Position numbers and translations under genes: made by a program. Positions 16,142-23,856 of a stretch of 64,000 nucleotides of DNA are shown here, one piece after another (positions within the stretch are counted from its first letter, which is position 1; the number at the start of each line of letters is the position of its first letter). The stretch is from Cetobacterium_A somerae. GTDB taxonomy: Bacteria; Fusobacteriota; Fusobacteriia; Fusobacteriales; Fusobacteriaceae. A model generated the notes under the pieces. The model worked only from the letters and a program-made list of their open reading frames with translations, was not told where the DNA came from and made no database searches. The stretch is taken from assembly GCF_044784365.2 (NCBI RefSeq), contig NZ_CP173062.2, one strand, 5' to 3'.

Positions 16142-18748
16142 TTAATTTTTTAAAAGTGCTATTCCTTTTTCTCTAAATTTTAGAACAATTTCATTGTCTT
16201 TTGCCTCGATATATTTTAAATCTATTGTTTCTATTAAAGGTGGAATATTTAATTTATCTCCAAGATAAGTTATTTCTACACTATAACTTTCAGTTAATAA
16301 TCCACTCACATAGAAAATTCCGCTTTCATCTGGAATTGTATTTTCTAAAATTTTTCCCTCTTTATCTTTTATTTTGATAATTGTATTATCATAAATGTCT
16401 TTTATATCATCATCACTCAGATTTAATTTTTCATCAACGATAAATACTCCAGATAAAGTTACCATAGCTTTTAAAGGAATAAAAGCTTCAATAGTTCCTG
16501 TATTTGTTCCACGAACTGCTACTTTATTACTTCCCAAAGAGTATGATGGTTTTCTAATTTTAGGATTTAAATCATATAAAATTCCATTTGGAACCCCAAA
16601 GAAATATGCTTCTCCTTCATCACCTGTAACTTCTGTTTGAGAACCAATTTTAATCTCTACATTATCAACTAATTTTTCTCCAGAATCATATATATTATTA
16701 CTATTTTCATCTACAAAAGCTATAACTTTAACTCTACTTGAATTCATACTTTCAACATTTCTAGTTATATCTTTTAAATCAACAACTTTATCTACTCCAA
16801 GTTTATAGTTTTGTTCACCATTTTTTCCAGCAAACATTCCAGCACTTAACCAGTTGTCATAGTTTAGATCGAATCTAAAGGTAAATCTTGATTCATCCCT
16901 ATTTGAATAGCTAAACTCTATAGAAAAATCCAGAGCATCCCAGAGATTTTTATTCATAAGAGTTAAAACACTTTCGAAATCTTTTCCATTGTCACTCCAT
17001 CTATTATTTAATCTAGTATTAACATAATGTAGCCCAGTGTAATAAAGATTGATTGAATATTCATCTCCATCACTGTTTCCAGTACTATATTCCCCTGTAA
17101 CAAGGAGGTCTCTCATTAAGTTTTTATAAATTGAAACCCCAATATCATAGTTTTTTTCAGTACCTTCATTATAATAGTCATTTATATAGTAGTTACTATC
17201 AATTGAATAACCATTTCCTGGATTATATTCTATTGTATAAGATCTTACTGTTTCAAGATCATAGTATAATCCAAAATTTTGATATTCTGTTCTCAGCTTA
17301 ACGTTGTTTATTTGTATTTGAGCCTCTAAGTACTCTTTTGTTCTTTGGTCTTTTCCTTTTTCTCCTCCTAGAACTAAAGTATAGGGCATTCTAAAAACAT
17401 AGTTAGAATAAACAGCTTCAGCATTAAAGAGGTCTAAATAGTCAATCTTTTCATTAGAAGTATCAATACTTCTAATATATCCAGTTCCTAAAGTAAGATT
17501 TTCAGTTAGACCATAGTATATATTTCCTTCGCTAGCGTACTTTCTAGAATCATGGTCCTCTCTTATTTTGAAATCATACTCAATCTCACCTTTGTTTTGT
17601 TGTCTAAAATCAACAGCTGTATTGATATCTATTGTGTATATTTTTCCATTTGGTTCATAAACTCTTAAAGTATATTCTCTATCATTTTTTATCTCTGAAT
17701 TTTGAAACTCTACAATACCATTTTCAGCATATTGAACAGCAATGGGAAAACCTAAATATAGTAGCTCTACTCTACTACCAATAGGAACATTTTCTCTAAT
17801 AACAATGTCTTTTCCCACATAAAAATATCCTTTTTCTTTTTTTAAGCTAAGACCTAACTCTCTTTCCACTGTTCCATAACTTCCAAATTCAAGTGAATGA
17901 TTTTTATAAATTTCAGGATAGTAAAGGTAAGTATCACCTAACATTTTTTCTTTTACATCATAAGACGTAGTAAGTTCACCATAAAGTAGATTACCTTGAT
18001 ATTCTAAGTCCCCAGTCCATCCTGTTTCAAAATTTTCACCTTTACTCTTTGATAACTCTCCTTGAACATTGAATCTCATATATCCAATGTCAAATAATCT
18101 ATTTTTATTAGTATAAATAATCTCATTTTTATTTTCTCTTGTGAACTCGTTATCCAATCGATTTTCTAAAGAGGTGTCAATTTCAAAGGGAGTACTAAAT
18201 GTTAATTGAGTTTTAAGAAGCAATTTTTTTGTATCGATTTCTAAAGAGTTTGTGAAAATCTCTTTAAATAATTCTATCTCAACATAAATCTCATTACCCT
18301 CTCTAAGTATTGCAGATTCATTAAACTGTATTTTTCTATTGGGATCACTTAAAGTTGCCACCTTTTGTTCCCAATCTATATCTATTTTATGTAGTTCTTT
18401 TCCAACTTTCATGGAAATTCTATTTTTTTCAAAGTCATAATTTTTAAATCTAATGATATTTAAAAATTCTATTAGTGGGATATAATCATAACTATCTTTT
18501 TTTAAAAGTTTTAAATGAGTTCCTCTAACTCGTCCATTTACTATAACAGAATAAACCATCTCATCGTTTATAAAAGAGGTACCTTCTAACTCAGCTTTTA
18601 AAATCTGATACTCCTCTTCTGTTATAAGGTTTTGAGCTTTAAAAATCTCTAAATCTTCTAAGGAGTAGTCCATTGAATATGTAGTTGTAAATAGAATCAA
18701 CCCAGCTCCGAGAAGACTCATTAGAAACCGACTATATGTTTTTTGCAT
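16142..18748 (-). CDS. Outer-membrane usher-like protein
   Basis: This 868-residue protein looks like a fimbrial usher. After the signal sequence (to about residue 25) comes a short helical motif (YSLEDLEIFKAQNLITEEEY) resembling the SHOCT type. An N-terminal periplasmic region (residues 60-190) follows. Then comes a long stretch of alternating amphipathic strands with many Tyr, Asn and Gly (about residues 200-680), consistent with an outer-membrane beta-barrel. An E-set-like segment lies near residues 325-375 (PIGSRVELLYLGFPIAVQY). The C-terminal part has two beta-sandwich repeats, the first with FVDENSNNIYDSGEKLVDNV. Ushers pass chaperone-bound subunits through the outer membrane. Assignment rests on architecture and neighbouring chaperones, closest in style to TcfC/CS1-type ushers. 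Confidence 0.8.
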   Translation of the reverse strand: MQKTYSRFLMSLLGAGLILFTTTYSMDYSLEDLEIFKAQNLITEEEYQILKAELEGTSFINDEMVYSVIVNGRVRGTHLKLLKKDSYDYIPLIEFLNIIRFKNYDFEKNRISMKVGKELHKIDIDWEQKVATLSDPNRKIQFNESAILREGNEIYVEIELFKEIFTNSLEIDTKKLLLKTQLTFSTPFEIDTSLENRLDNEFTRENKNEIIYTNKNRLFDIGYMRFNVQGELSKSKGENFETGWTGDLEYQGNLLYGELTTSYDVKEKMLGDTYLYYPEIYKNHSLEFGSYGTVERELGLSLKKEKGYFYVGKDIVIRENVPIGSRVELLYLGFPIAVQYAENGIVEFQNSEIKNDREYTLRVYEPNGKIYTIDINTAVDFRQQNKGEIEYDFKIREDHDSRKYASEGNIYYGLTENLTLGTGYIRSIDTSNEKIDYLDLFNAEAVYSNYVFRMPYTLVLGGEKGKDQRTKEYLEAQIQINNVKLRTEYQNFGLYYDLETVRSYTIEYNPGNGYSIDSNYYINDYYNEGTEKNYDIGVSIYKNLMRDLLVTGEYSTGNSDGDEYSINLYYTGLHYVNTRLNNRWSDNGKDFESVLTLMNKNLWDALDFSIEFSYSNRDESRFTFRFDLNYDNWLSAGMFAGKNGEQNYKLGVDKVVDLKDITRNVESMNSSRVKVIAFVDENSNNIYDSGEKLVDNVEIKIGSQTEVTGDEGEAYFFGVPNGILYDLNPKIRKPSYSLGSNKVAVRGTNTGTIEAFIPLKAMVTLSGVFIVDEKLNLSDDDIKDIYDNTIIKIKDKEGKILENTIPDESGIFYVSGLLTESYSVEITYLGDKLNIPPLIETIDLKYIEAKDNEIVLKFREKGIALLKN

Positions 18749-18770
18749 TCTCTATCCCCCTAAATAGATT

Positions 18771-19493
18771 TTAAATTTTGATTTTCATAATTACAGATTC
18801 ATTTTCTTTTATCAATAAAGTATTGTAATTTTTAATTTTTTTAAAAATAGCATCATCTTTAATCTCTTGATTAAACTCTTTTAAATCTATTTCTTCATTT
18901 ATTAAAACTCTTTTGTTCCCCAATAAAAAACTATTTTTATTTCTTGAATCACTTAAATAAAATGAGAATGTTCCACGTCTATTTCCCATGTTTTTTATTT
19001 TTCCAGAAAACTCTAGTTTTTTGTTTTCTTTTTTAACTGCTAAATTTTTTAAAGTTAAACTACTTTTTAATTCCCCCACATATCCTACAATCTCCATTTT
19101 AAGATTTGTTAAAACTTTAAGAGTAGAACTTTTGCTTTTTATCTCTTTTTCACTTATAACAGGCATCTCTTTAACACCTAAGACTGTAGTATATTCCCCG
19201 ACTTCAGTTCCTCTAGGAGCTTTTATAAAAACTTTTAAAATACCTTCTTGTCCAGGCTTTAAATTGAGAGTTTTAGGGTAGTATTCAACCCAGCTGGTCA
19301 TATCTTTTTCATTTTTACTACGCTCTACAGAAAAAAGATATTTAATTGAAGAACTAGTTCCATTATATAAATAGTATTCTTCAATCTCTCCAGCCCCTCC
19401 TATATTTTTATCAAAGTTCACAGGATGGATATTAACATATGAGTATACTTTAGAGAATAAAATCATAAGTATAATGAAAATATTTTTTTTCAT
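18771..19493 (-). CDS. Periplasmic fimbrial chaperone (second)
   Basis: This 240-residue protein has a signal peptide (residues 1-18) and two predicted immunoglobulin-like domains. The first contains WVEYYPKTLNLKPGQEGILK and GTEVGEYTTVLGVKE, patterns of PapD-like chaperones, in which a basic pocket and strand G1 hold the subunit. The second domain starts near residue 145. It parallels the chaperone at the head of the operon (20208-20918), sharing the WVE-FYPK-L-VKPG-E-G-LKVF pattern, so the operon has two dedicated chaperones. An AAGGAGAG site precedes the ATG, and an attenuator-like hairpin lies between it and the pilin gene. Confidence 0.83.
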   Translation of the reverse strand: MKKNIFIILMILFSKVYSYVNIHPVNFDKNIGGAGEIEEYYLYNGTSSSIKYLFSVERSKNEKDMTSWVEYYPKTLNLKPGQEGILKVFIKAPRGTEVGEYTTVLGVKEMPVISEKEIKSKSSTLKVLTNLKMEIVGYVGELKSSLTLKNLAVKKENKKLEFSGKIKNMGNRRGTFSFYLSDSRNKNSFLLGNKRVLINEEIDLKEFNQEIKDDAIFKKIKNYNTLLIKENESVIMKIKI

Positions 19494-19504
19494 AGTTTCT
19501 CTCC

Positions 19505-19540
19505 TTAAAAAAGCCTCTAAAGTTCTTAGAGGCTTTTAAA
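19505..19540 (-). terminator. Partial terminator (attenuator) after the pilin gene
   Basis: On the minus strand AAAAGCCTCTAA (19526-19537) pairs with TTAGAGGCTTTTT (19508-19520) around a five-base loop, followed by a run of six U. It sits just after the pilin stop codon (19548) and before the second chaperone. Because the downstream genes have no separate promoter that I can see, it probably ends only some transcripts and raises pilin dosage over assembly proteins. Confidence 0.75.
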
Positions 19541-19547
19541 TTTTTAG

Positions 19548-20186
19548 TTATCTTGTTCTACCTGCTGGTGTTCCATCAACTTCAGGTACCTTACTAAATT
19601 TAACACTTAGTGTTGATGTATTAGAGTAAGCTCCCTCTAGTAGAGTAAGAGTAGGATTACTAATTACTCCTGCAGCAATCTCTGAATTTAAGCTAACTTT
19701 TACAGCAGTTGCTCCTTGTAATGTAGCAAATTGGTTAGTTTTTGTAACTGATGTTTCAGTACCTCCTATTTTTAAGACATTGCTAGAACTTGTAGCACCA
19801 GTAGGTACACCAGCACCAGTACCTATAGTAGCTGTTAATGTATGAGGAATTTTAGAACTGCTATTTACTAAATTACTATTTCCTGCAAGAGATATCTCTA
19901 AAATACTACTAGTTGGAAATGCGCCCCCATTACTTTTTTTAATATAAATATCTCTATCTACAGATGAAGCAGCAGGATTTGTTTTTAAGATTGTTCCATG
20001 ATCTAATTCAATTGATCTAATTGCAGCAGCATTTTCCGTATCTTTTTCTGTTATAATAAGTCCCGAATCAACTATAAATGCCTTTGTTGTAATATCAATT
20101 TGATTCTCTCCAGTACTCCCAGCTTCTCCTGTTGATGCCATAATTGTTGCTGATAATGCTAATAATCCTAATAAAACCTTTTTCAT
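19548..20186 (-). CDS. Putative major pilin subunit
   Basis: This 212-residue protein has a signal peptide (residues 1-17, ending near MAS). The mature sequence is very rich in Ser, Thr, Gly, Ala and small hydrophobic residues and lacks cysteine and aromatic clusters, as in many fimbrial subunits. Regularly spaced strand-like segments (NQIDITTKAFIVDSG, VKVSLNSEIAAG and STLSVKFSKV) fit an immunoglobulin-like subunit fold. It is the second gene after the riboswitch, preceded by GGGAGGAAT and followed by an attenuator hairpin, the usual arrangement for an abundant structural subunit. No specific pilin family is recognised. Confidence 0.75.
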   Translation of the reverse strand: MKKVLLGLLALSATIMASTGEAGSTGENQIDITTKAFIVDSGLIITEKDTENAAAIRSIELDHGTILKTNPAASSVDRDIYIKKSNGGAFPTSSILEISLAGNSNLVNSSSKIPHTLTATIGTGAGVPTGATSSSNVLKIGGTETSVTKTNQFATLQGATAVKVSLNSEIAAGVISNPTLTLLEGAYSNTSTLSVKFSKVPEVDGTPAGRTR

Positions 20187-20207
20187 TTTTATTCCTCCCT
20201 ATGTTAT

Positions 20208-20918
20208 CTATATTTTTATTTTGTTAATTGTCCTATAGTTTATATCTTCATATATCTCTATTTCATATGGATGATTCTTTTTCATTCCATTTAACTCTAA
20301 AGTTATTTTTTTATTTTCCCCTGCATATATACGTCCTAAGGTATTTCTAACTGTAGTTTTATTTTTACCCTTAACCTGCACCCCAAACTCTACACCTCTT
20401 TGACTAGATGGATTTTTAAGAGCAATATCTAATTTTGTCTTTCCATTCTCTTCATAGATTTTATAACTATCTACTTTTATTAAAGGTTCTAAGTTTCCAA
20501 CATATCCAATCATCTCTAAAGAGGCATTTATTCTAATTCCCACATTAGATTTTATTCCTGTGCCATCTTTTTTTATATTAGGAATTGATATTAATGAACT
20601 ATCTAGATGAAATCCATACTCTCCATCTTTAACCTCTTTAGGTGCTTTAGCAAAAACTTTTAAAAGCCCAGTTTCTCCTGGTTTAACTGTTAAAATTTTT
20701 GGATAAAACTCTACCCATTGACTCATATCTCCTCTTATACTACTCCCAGGAGACACAGCAAATTTATATCTTAGAGTTTCTAATCCATTATTAGGAAAAT
20801 AAAATTCTTGATAACCCTCACCGTTATCTATTCTTTTTTCAAATCCATCAGGCATTATATGAAAACTGTAAGAAATGATGTTTAAAATTATAAAAAAAAG
20901 TGTAATTAATTTTTTCAT
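20208..20918 (-). CDS. Periplasmic fimbrial chaperone (first gene of fibre operon)
   Basis: This 236-residue protein has a signal peptide (residues 1-18) and PapD-like features. The first domain runs from FHIMPDGFEKRI to GEYGFHLDSS and includes QWVEFYPKILTVKPGETG. The second domain begins near residue 140 (LIKVDSYKIYEENGKTK). Such chaperones hold subunits in the periplasm until the usher takes them. The gene opens the ten-gene operon, preceded by a GGGGGGAG ribosome binding site. The leader contains a terminator and a GEMM aptamer, so its expression should respond to c-di-GMP. Confidence 0.83.
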   Translation of the reverse strand: MKKLITLFFIILNIISYSFHIMPDGFEKRIDNGEGYQEFYFPNNGLETLRYKFAVSPGSSIRGDMSQWVEFYPKILTVKPGETGLLKVFAKAPKEVKDGEYGFHLDSSLISIPNIKKDGTGIKSNVGIRINASLEMIGYVGNLEPLIKVDSYKIYEENGKTKLDIALKNPSSQRGVEFGVQVKGKNKTTVRNTLGRIYAGENKKITLELNGMKKNHPYEIEIYEDINYRTINKIKI

Positions 20919-20949
20919 GCTCCCCCCATTATAAAGTTAAAAAATTTGT

Positions 20950-20995
20950 AAAAAAAAAGTTGCACTTATTGTATATTAATACAAGTTGTGCAACT
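20950..20995 (-). terminator. Riboswitch-linked intrinsic terminator in fibre operon leader
   Basis: On the minus strand AGTTGCAC (20988-20995) pairs with GTGCAACT (20958-20965), with an inner TTGTAT/ATACAA stem, followed by nine U. The hairpin begins at the base where the aptamer's closing stem ends. A transcription-terminating expression platform is therefore likely. Whether ligand turns the operon on or off cannot be told by eye. Confidence 0.85.
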
Positions 20996-21054
20996 GGCTA
21001 CCATTTTACAGGCCCTATAGCTTTGCGTCCTCAAATTTCTTTGAGTTTGCCATA
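20994..21054 (-). ncRNA. c-di-GMP-I (GEMM) riboswitch aptamer of the fibre operon
   Basis: On the minus strand the conserved order is present: UGGCAAAC, a hairpin CUCAAA-GAAA-UUUGAG with the docking GAAA tetraloop, GACGCAAAGC, AGGGCC, a short second hairpin and AUGGUAGCCA. UGGC and GCCA close the aptamer. These are the hallmarks of the class I cyclic-di-GMP riboswitch. An intrinsic terminator abuts its 3' end, and the first chaperone gene starts about 75 bases downstream. Confidence 0.93.
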
Positions 21055-21106
21055 TTTTATTTATTGTGGAATTTTATTATAGATGATTTTATAAATAAAT
21101 TCTATT

Positions 21107-21140
21107 AGAAAATTTTTTAAGTTTTTATAAAAAATTTTCT
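21107..21140. repeat. Perfect A/T inverted repeat upstream of the fibre operon leader
   Basis: AGAAAATTTTTT (21107-21118) and AAAAAATTTTCT (21129-21140) are exact reverse complements with a ten-base gap, extended by one more pair outside. It lies upstream of the likely fibre promoter and could be an operator or a curved-DNA site. No gene end needs a terminator here. Confidence 0.5.
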
Positions 21141-21296
21141 AGTATAAAAAAATAAACATAATAATTTTAAGTTTATTTTCCGCAAAAATTATTATGAATA
21201 AAATCAATTAATTGTAATTCCACTTCATTTAAAATTTTATCCTGTCTATAAACTGTGAATTTGTTTAAAATAATAAATAGTTCCATATATAAAAAA

Positions 21297-21325
21297 TTGA
21301 CAAAATAGTCTTAATAAAGTATATA
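21297..21325 (+). promoter_or_regulatory. Promoter of the sugar ABC operon
   Basis: TTGACA (21297-21302) and TATATA (21320-21325) have a 17-base spacer, 33 bases before the start codon at 21359. Confidence 0.75.
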
Positions 21326-21358
21326 AAGATACTGAAAATAAAAAATAGGGAGGAGTGA

Positions 21359-22858
21359 ATGGAAAGTTATCTATTAGAAGCTAAAGATATTAGAAAAATT
21401 TTTCCAGGAGTTGTAGCTTTAGATGGAGTAAATTTTTCATTAAAAACTGGAGAGGTTCATGCTCTTTTAGGTGAAAATGGAGCAGGAAAATCGACTATGA
21501 TGAAAATTTTTTCAGGTGTTCATCAAAAAGATGGCGGAGAAATCTATATAAAAGGAAAAAAAGAGGAGATAAAATCACCGATACACGCAGCAGAGCTAGG
21601 TATTGGGATAATTTATCAAGAGCTAAATCTTTGTCCTCATCTTTCAGTAGCAGAGAATATATTTTTAAGTAGAGAGTTTGTAAATGGAGTTCGTCTAGAT
21701 AGAAAAAAAATGGAAGAGGAAGCTGGAAAGCTTTTGTTTACATTGAAATCTAATATAAATCCAAAGGAAAAAGTTAAAAACCTTTCAATATCAAATCAAC
21801 AAATTGTAGAAATAGCAAAAGCGTTATCACAGAATGCAGATATTATAATAATGGATGAGCCAACTTCATCTTTAAGTGAAAGAGAGATTGCTCAACTTTT
21901 TGAAGTTATAAAAGAGTTGAAAAAAGCTAAAAAAGGTATTGTTTATATATCACATAAATTAGATGAATTAAAAGAGATAACAGATAGGGTTACTATATTT
22001 AGAGATGGAAAATGGGTTGTAACAGATAAATTTAATAATTTAACTTTAGATGAAATAATAGCTTTTATGGTTGGAAGAAGTGTGGATGAAAAATTTCCAA
22101 GAATAGATATGAAAAGAGGAGTAGATAAAATTTTAGAGATAAGAAATTATTCTAAAAATAACTATTTTAAAGATATAAATATGGAACTTTATGAGGGCGA
22201 GGTTTTAGGAGTTGCTGGATTGGTTGGAGCAGGAAGAACAGAACTTTGTAAAGGTATTTTTGGTGCTTATGGAAAATGTTCAGGAGAAATCTATATAAAT
22301 GGAAATCAAGTTAATATCTCATCTCCAATGGAAGCTATAAAAGAGGGTATATCTTATATCGCAGAGGATAGAAAAAAAGAGGGTCTTGCCATAAATATGA
22401 GTGTTGTTCAAAATATAAGTTTTCCAATATTAGATAAAATAAGTTCAAAAATTTTAGGTAAAATAAGAAAAAAAGAGCTTTTAGAAAAAAGTGACTCAAT
22501 GGTAGAAGCGTTAGCTATAAAAACACCTACAGTTTATCAAAAAGTAAAAAATCTTAGTGGAGGAAATCAACAAAAGATTGTAATAGGAAAGTGGCTTTTA
22601 AATAATCCTAAAATTGTTATATTTGATGAGCCGACTAGAGGGATAGATGTAAATGCAAAAATTGAAATCTATAAGATAATAAATCAATTAAAAAAAGATG
22701 GAATAGGAGTAATAGTTGTATCTTCAGAACTTCCTGAGATTTTGGGAGTTACAGATAGAATAGTAGTTATGTGTAACAAAAAAATTCGTGCAAATTTAAA
22801 TACAAGAGAGACTACTCAAGAGGAGATAATGCACTACGCTACAAAATTTAATGATTAA
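21359..22858 (+). CDS. Sugar ABC transporter, double ATPase subunit (RbsA/MglA type)
   Basis: This 499-residue protein contains two fused ATP-binding cassettes. The first has Walker A GENGAGKST, signature LSISNQQ and Walker B IIIMDEPTSSLS. The second has a degenerate Walker A (VGAGRTELCKGIFG), signature LSGGNQQK and Walker B IVIFDEPTRGID. This arrangement is typical of carbohydrate uptake family 2 importers. It powers uptake through the permease encoded next. The operon order is ATPase, permease, binding protein, ROK kinase with minimal gaps, so the sugar is probably phosphorylated after entry. Confidence 0.92.
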   Translation: MESYLLEAKDIRKIFPGVVALDGVNFSLKTGEVHALLGENGAGKSTMMKIFSGVHQKDGGEIYIKGKKEEIKSPIHAAELGIGIIYQELNLCPHLSVAENIFLSREFVNGVRLDRKKMEEEAGKLLFTLKSNINPKEKVKNLSISNQQIVEIAKALSQNADIIIMDEPTSSLSEREIAQLFEVIKELKKAKKGIVYISHKLDELKEITDRVTIFRDGKWVVTDKFNNLTLDEIIAFMVGRSVDEKFPRIDMKRGVDKILEIRNYSKNNYFKDINMELYEGEVLGVAGLVGAGRTELCKGIFGAYGKCSGEIYINGNQVNISSPMEAIKEGISYIAEDRKKEGLAINMSVVQNISFPILDKISSKILGKIRKKELLEKSDSMVEALAIKTPTVYQKVKNLSGGNQQKIVIGKWLLNNPKIVIFDEPTRGIDVNAKIEIYKIINQLKKDGIGVIVVSSELPEILGVTDRIVVMCNKKIRANLNTRETTQEEIMHYATKFND

Positions 22859-22868
22859 GGAGGGTAAA

Positions 22869-23834
22869 GTGAGTACAAAAATTGGAGTACTAAAAGAGGT
22901 TAGGGGAAAAGTTGGAGAGGAAAACTTTCAGATTTTATCAGTATTAAGTGGATTAGTGGCAATGATGATATTTTTTTCAATGGCATCACCATATTTTTTT
23001 ACAATGAACAATATGATGACAGTAGCGTTACAAACATCAATTATAGCTATAATAGCTATTGGTCAAACTTTTGTACTTATAACAACTGGAATAGATTTAT
23101 CAATTGGATCAAATATGGCTATAGCTGGAATAGTAACATCTCTTGCTTTAGTTAATGGAGTTCCAATGATAATAGCTATTATGTTAGGATTGATAACTGG
23201 AATTATATCTGGTCTTATAAATGGATTACTAATAGTTTTAGGTGATTTACCACCATTTGTAGTAACTTTAGGAAGTATGAGTATAGTTAGAGGATTGGCT
23301 CTTGTAATAACTAATGGAATACCAGTTAGTGGCTTACCAAAAGCTTTTAGATATATTGGAAATGGAAAAGTTTTAGATGTCCCATTTTCTGTAATTATTA
23401 TGTTTTTATTAACAGGTATATTTGGTTTTATTCTTTCTAAAACAAAGCTTGGAACACATATATATGCATGTGGAAGTAATATTGAAGCGGCTAGATTATC
23501 AGGAATAAACACAAAAAAAACATTGATTCAAGTTTACGTATTTTCAGGATTTTTAGCAGCGTGTTCTGGAATAATATTAGCCTCTAGAATAGCTTCAGGA
23601 CAACCAAGTGCAGGGATGGGATATGAACTATTTGCAGTAGCTTCAGCTGTAATTGGAGGAACAAGTTTAGCTGGAGGAGAGGGAATAATAACAGGAACAC
23701 TAATTGGAGCTCTAGTAATTGGAGTTTTAAGAAATGGATTAAATTTAATGGGTGTTTCAGCATTTCTACAAGAGATTTTAATTGGAATAGTTATTATATT
23801 AGCAGTATTTGCTGATAGAATTAAAAGAAAATAA
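22869..23834 (+). CDS. Sugar ABC transporter permease (RbsC/MglC type)
   Basis: This inner-membrane permease has about 321 residues and eight to ten hydrophobic helices. Family blocks include TTGIDLSIGSNMAIAG, LGDLPPFVVTLGSMSIVRG and AVIGGTSLAGGEG. The GTG at 22869, four bases after AAGGAGGG, is preferred to the in-frame ATG at 22851, which overlaps the ATPase gene and lacks a ribosome binding site. It forms the channel for the double ATPase and receives the substrate from the binding protein. Confidence 0.9.
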   Translation: MSTKIGVLKEVRGKVGEENFQILSVLSGLVAMMIFFSMASPYFFTMNNMMTVALQTSIIAIIAIGQTFVLITTGIDLSIGSNMAIAGIVTSLALVNGVPMIIAIMLGLITGIISGLINGLLIVLGDLPPFVVTLGSMSIVRGLALVITNGIPVSGLPKAFRYIGNGKVLDVPFSVIIMFLLTGIFGFILSKTKLGTHIYACGSNIEAARLSGINTKKTLIQVYVFSGFLAACSGIILASRIASGQPSAGMGYELFAVASAVIGGTSLAGGEGIITGTLIGALVIGVLRNGLNLMGVSAFLQEILIGIVIILAVFADRIKRK

Positions 23835-23856
23835 AAGTTAATTGAGGAGGGAGTAA

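Larger units (their letters stand above)
20919..21358. other. Divergent regulatory region between fibre operon and sugar ABC operon
   Basis: This 440-base stretch holds no gene. On the minus strand it contains the fibre-operon leader with terminator and GEMM aptamer, and a likely -10 (TATAAT, 21076-21081) without a good -35. It also has a long A/T inverted repeat (21107-21140) and, on the plus strand, the promoter of the sugar ABC operon. Bases 21141-21290 are very A/T rich and show only weak inverted repeats. Confidence 0.7.

Noticed and set aside
20941..21358. A small gene in the divergent region upstream of the fibre operon
   Set aside because: No frame of more than about 30 codons with a ribosome binding site was found; the A/T repeats explain the apparent structure.
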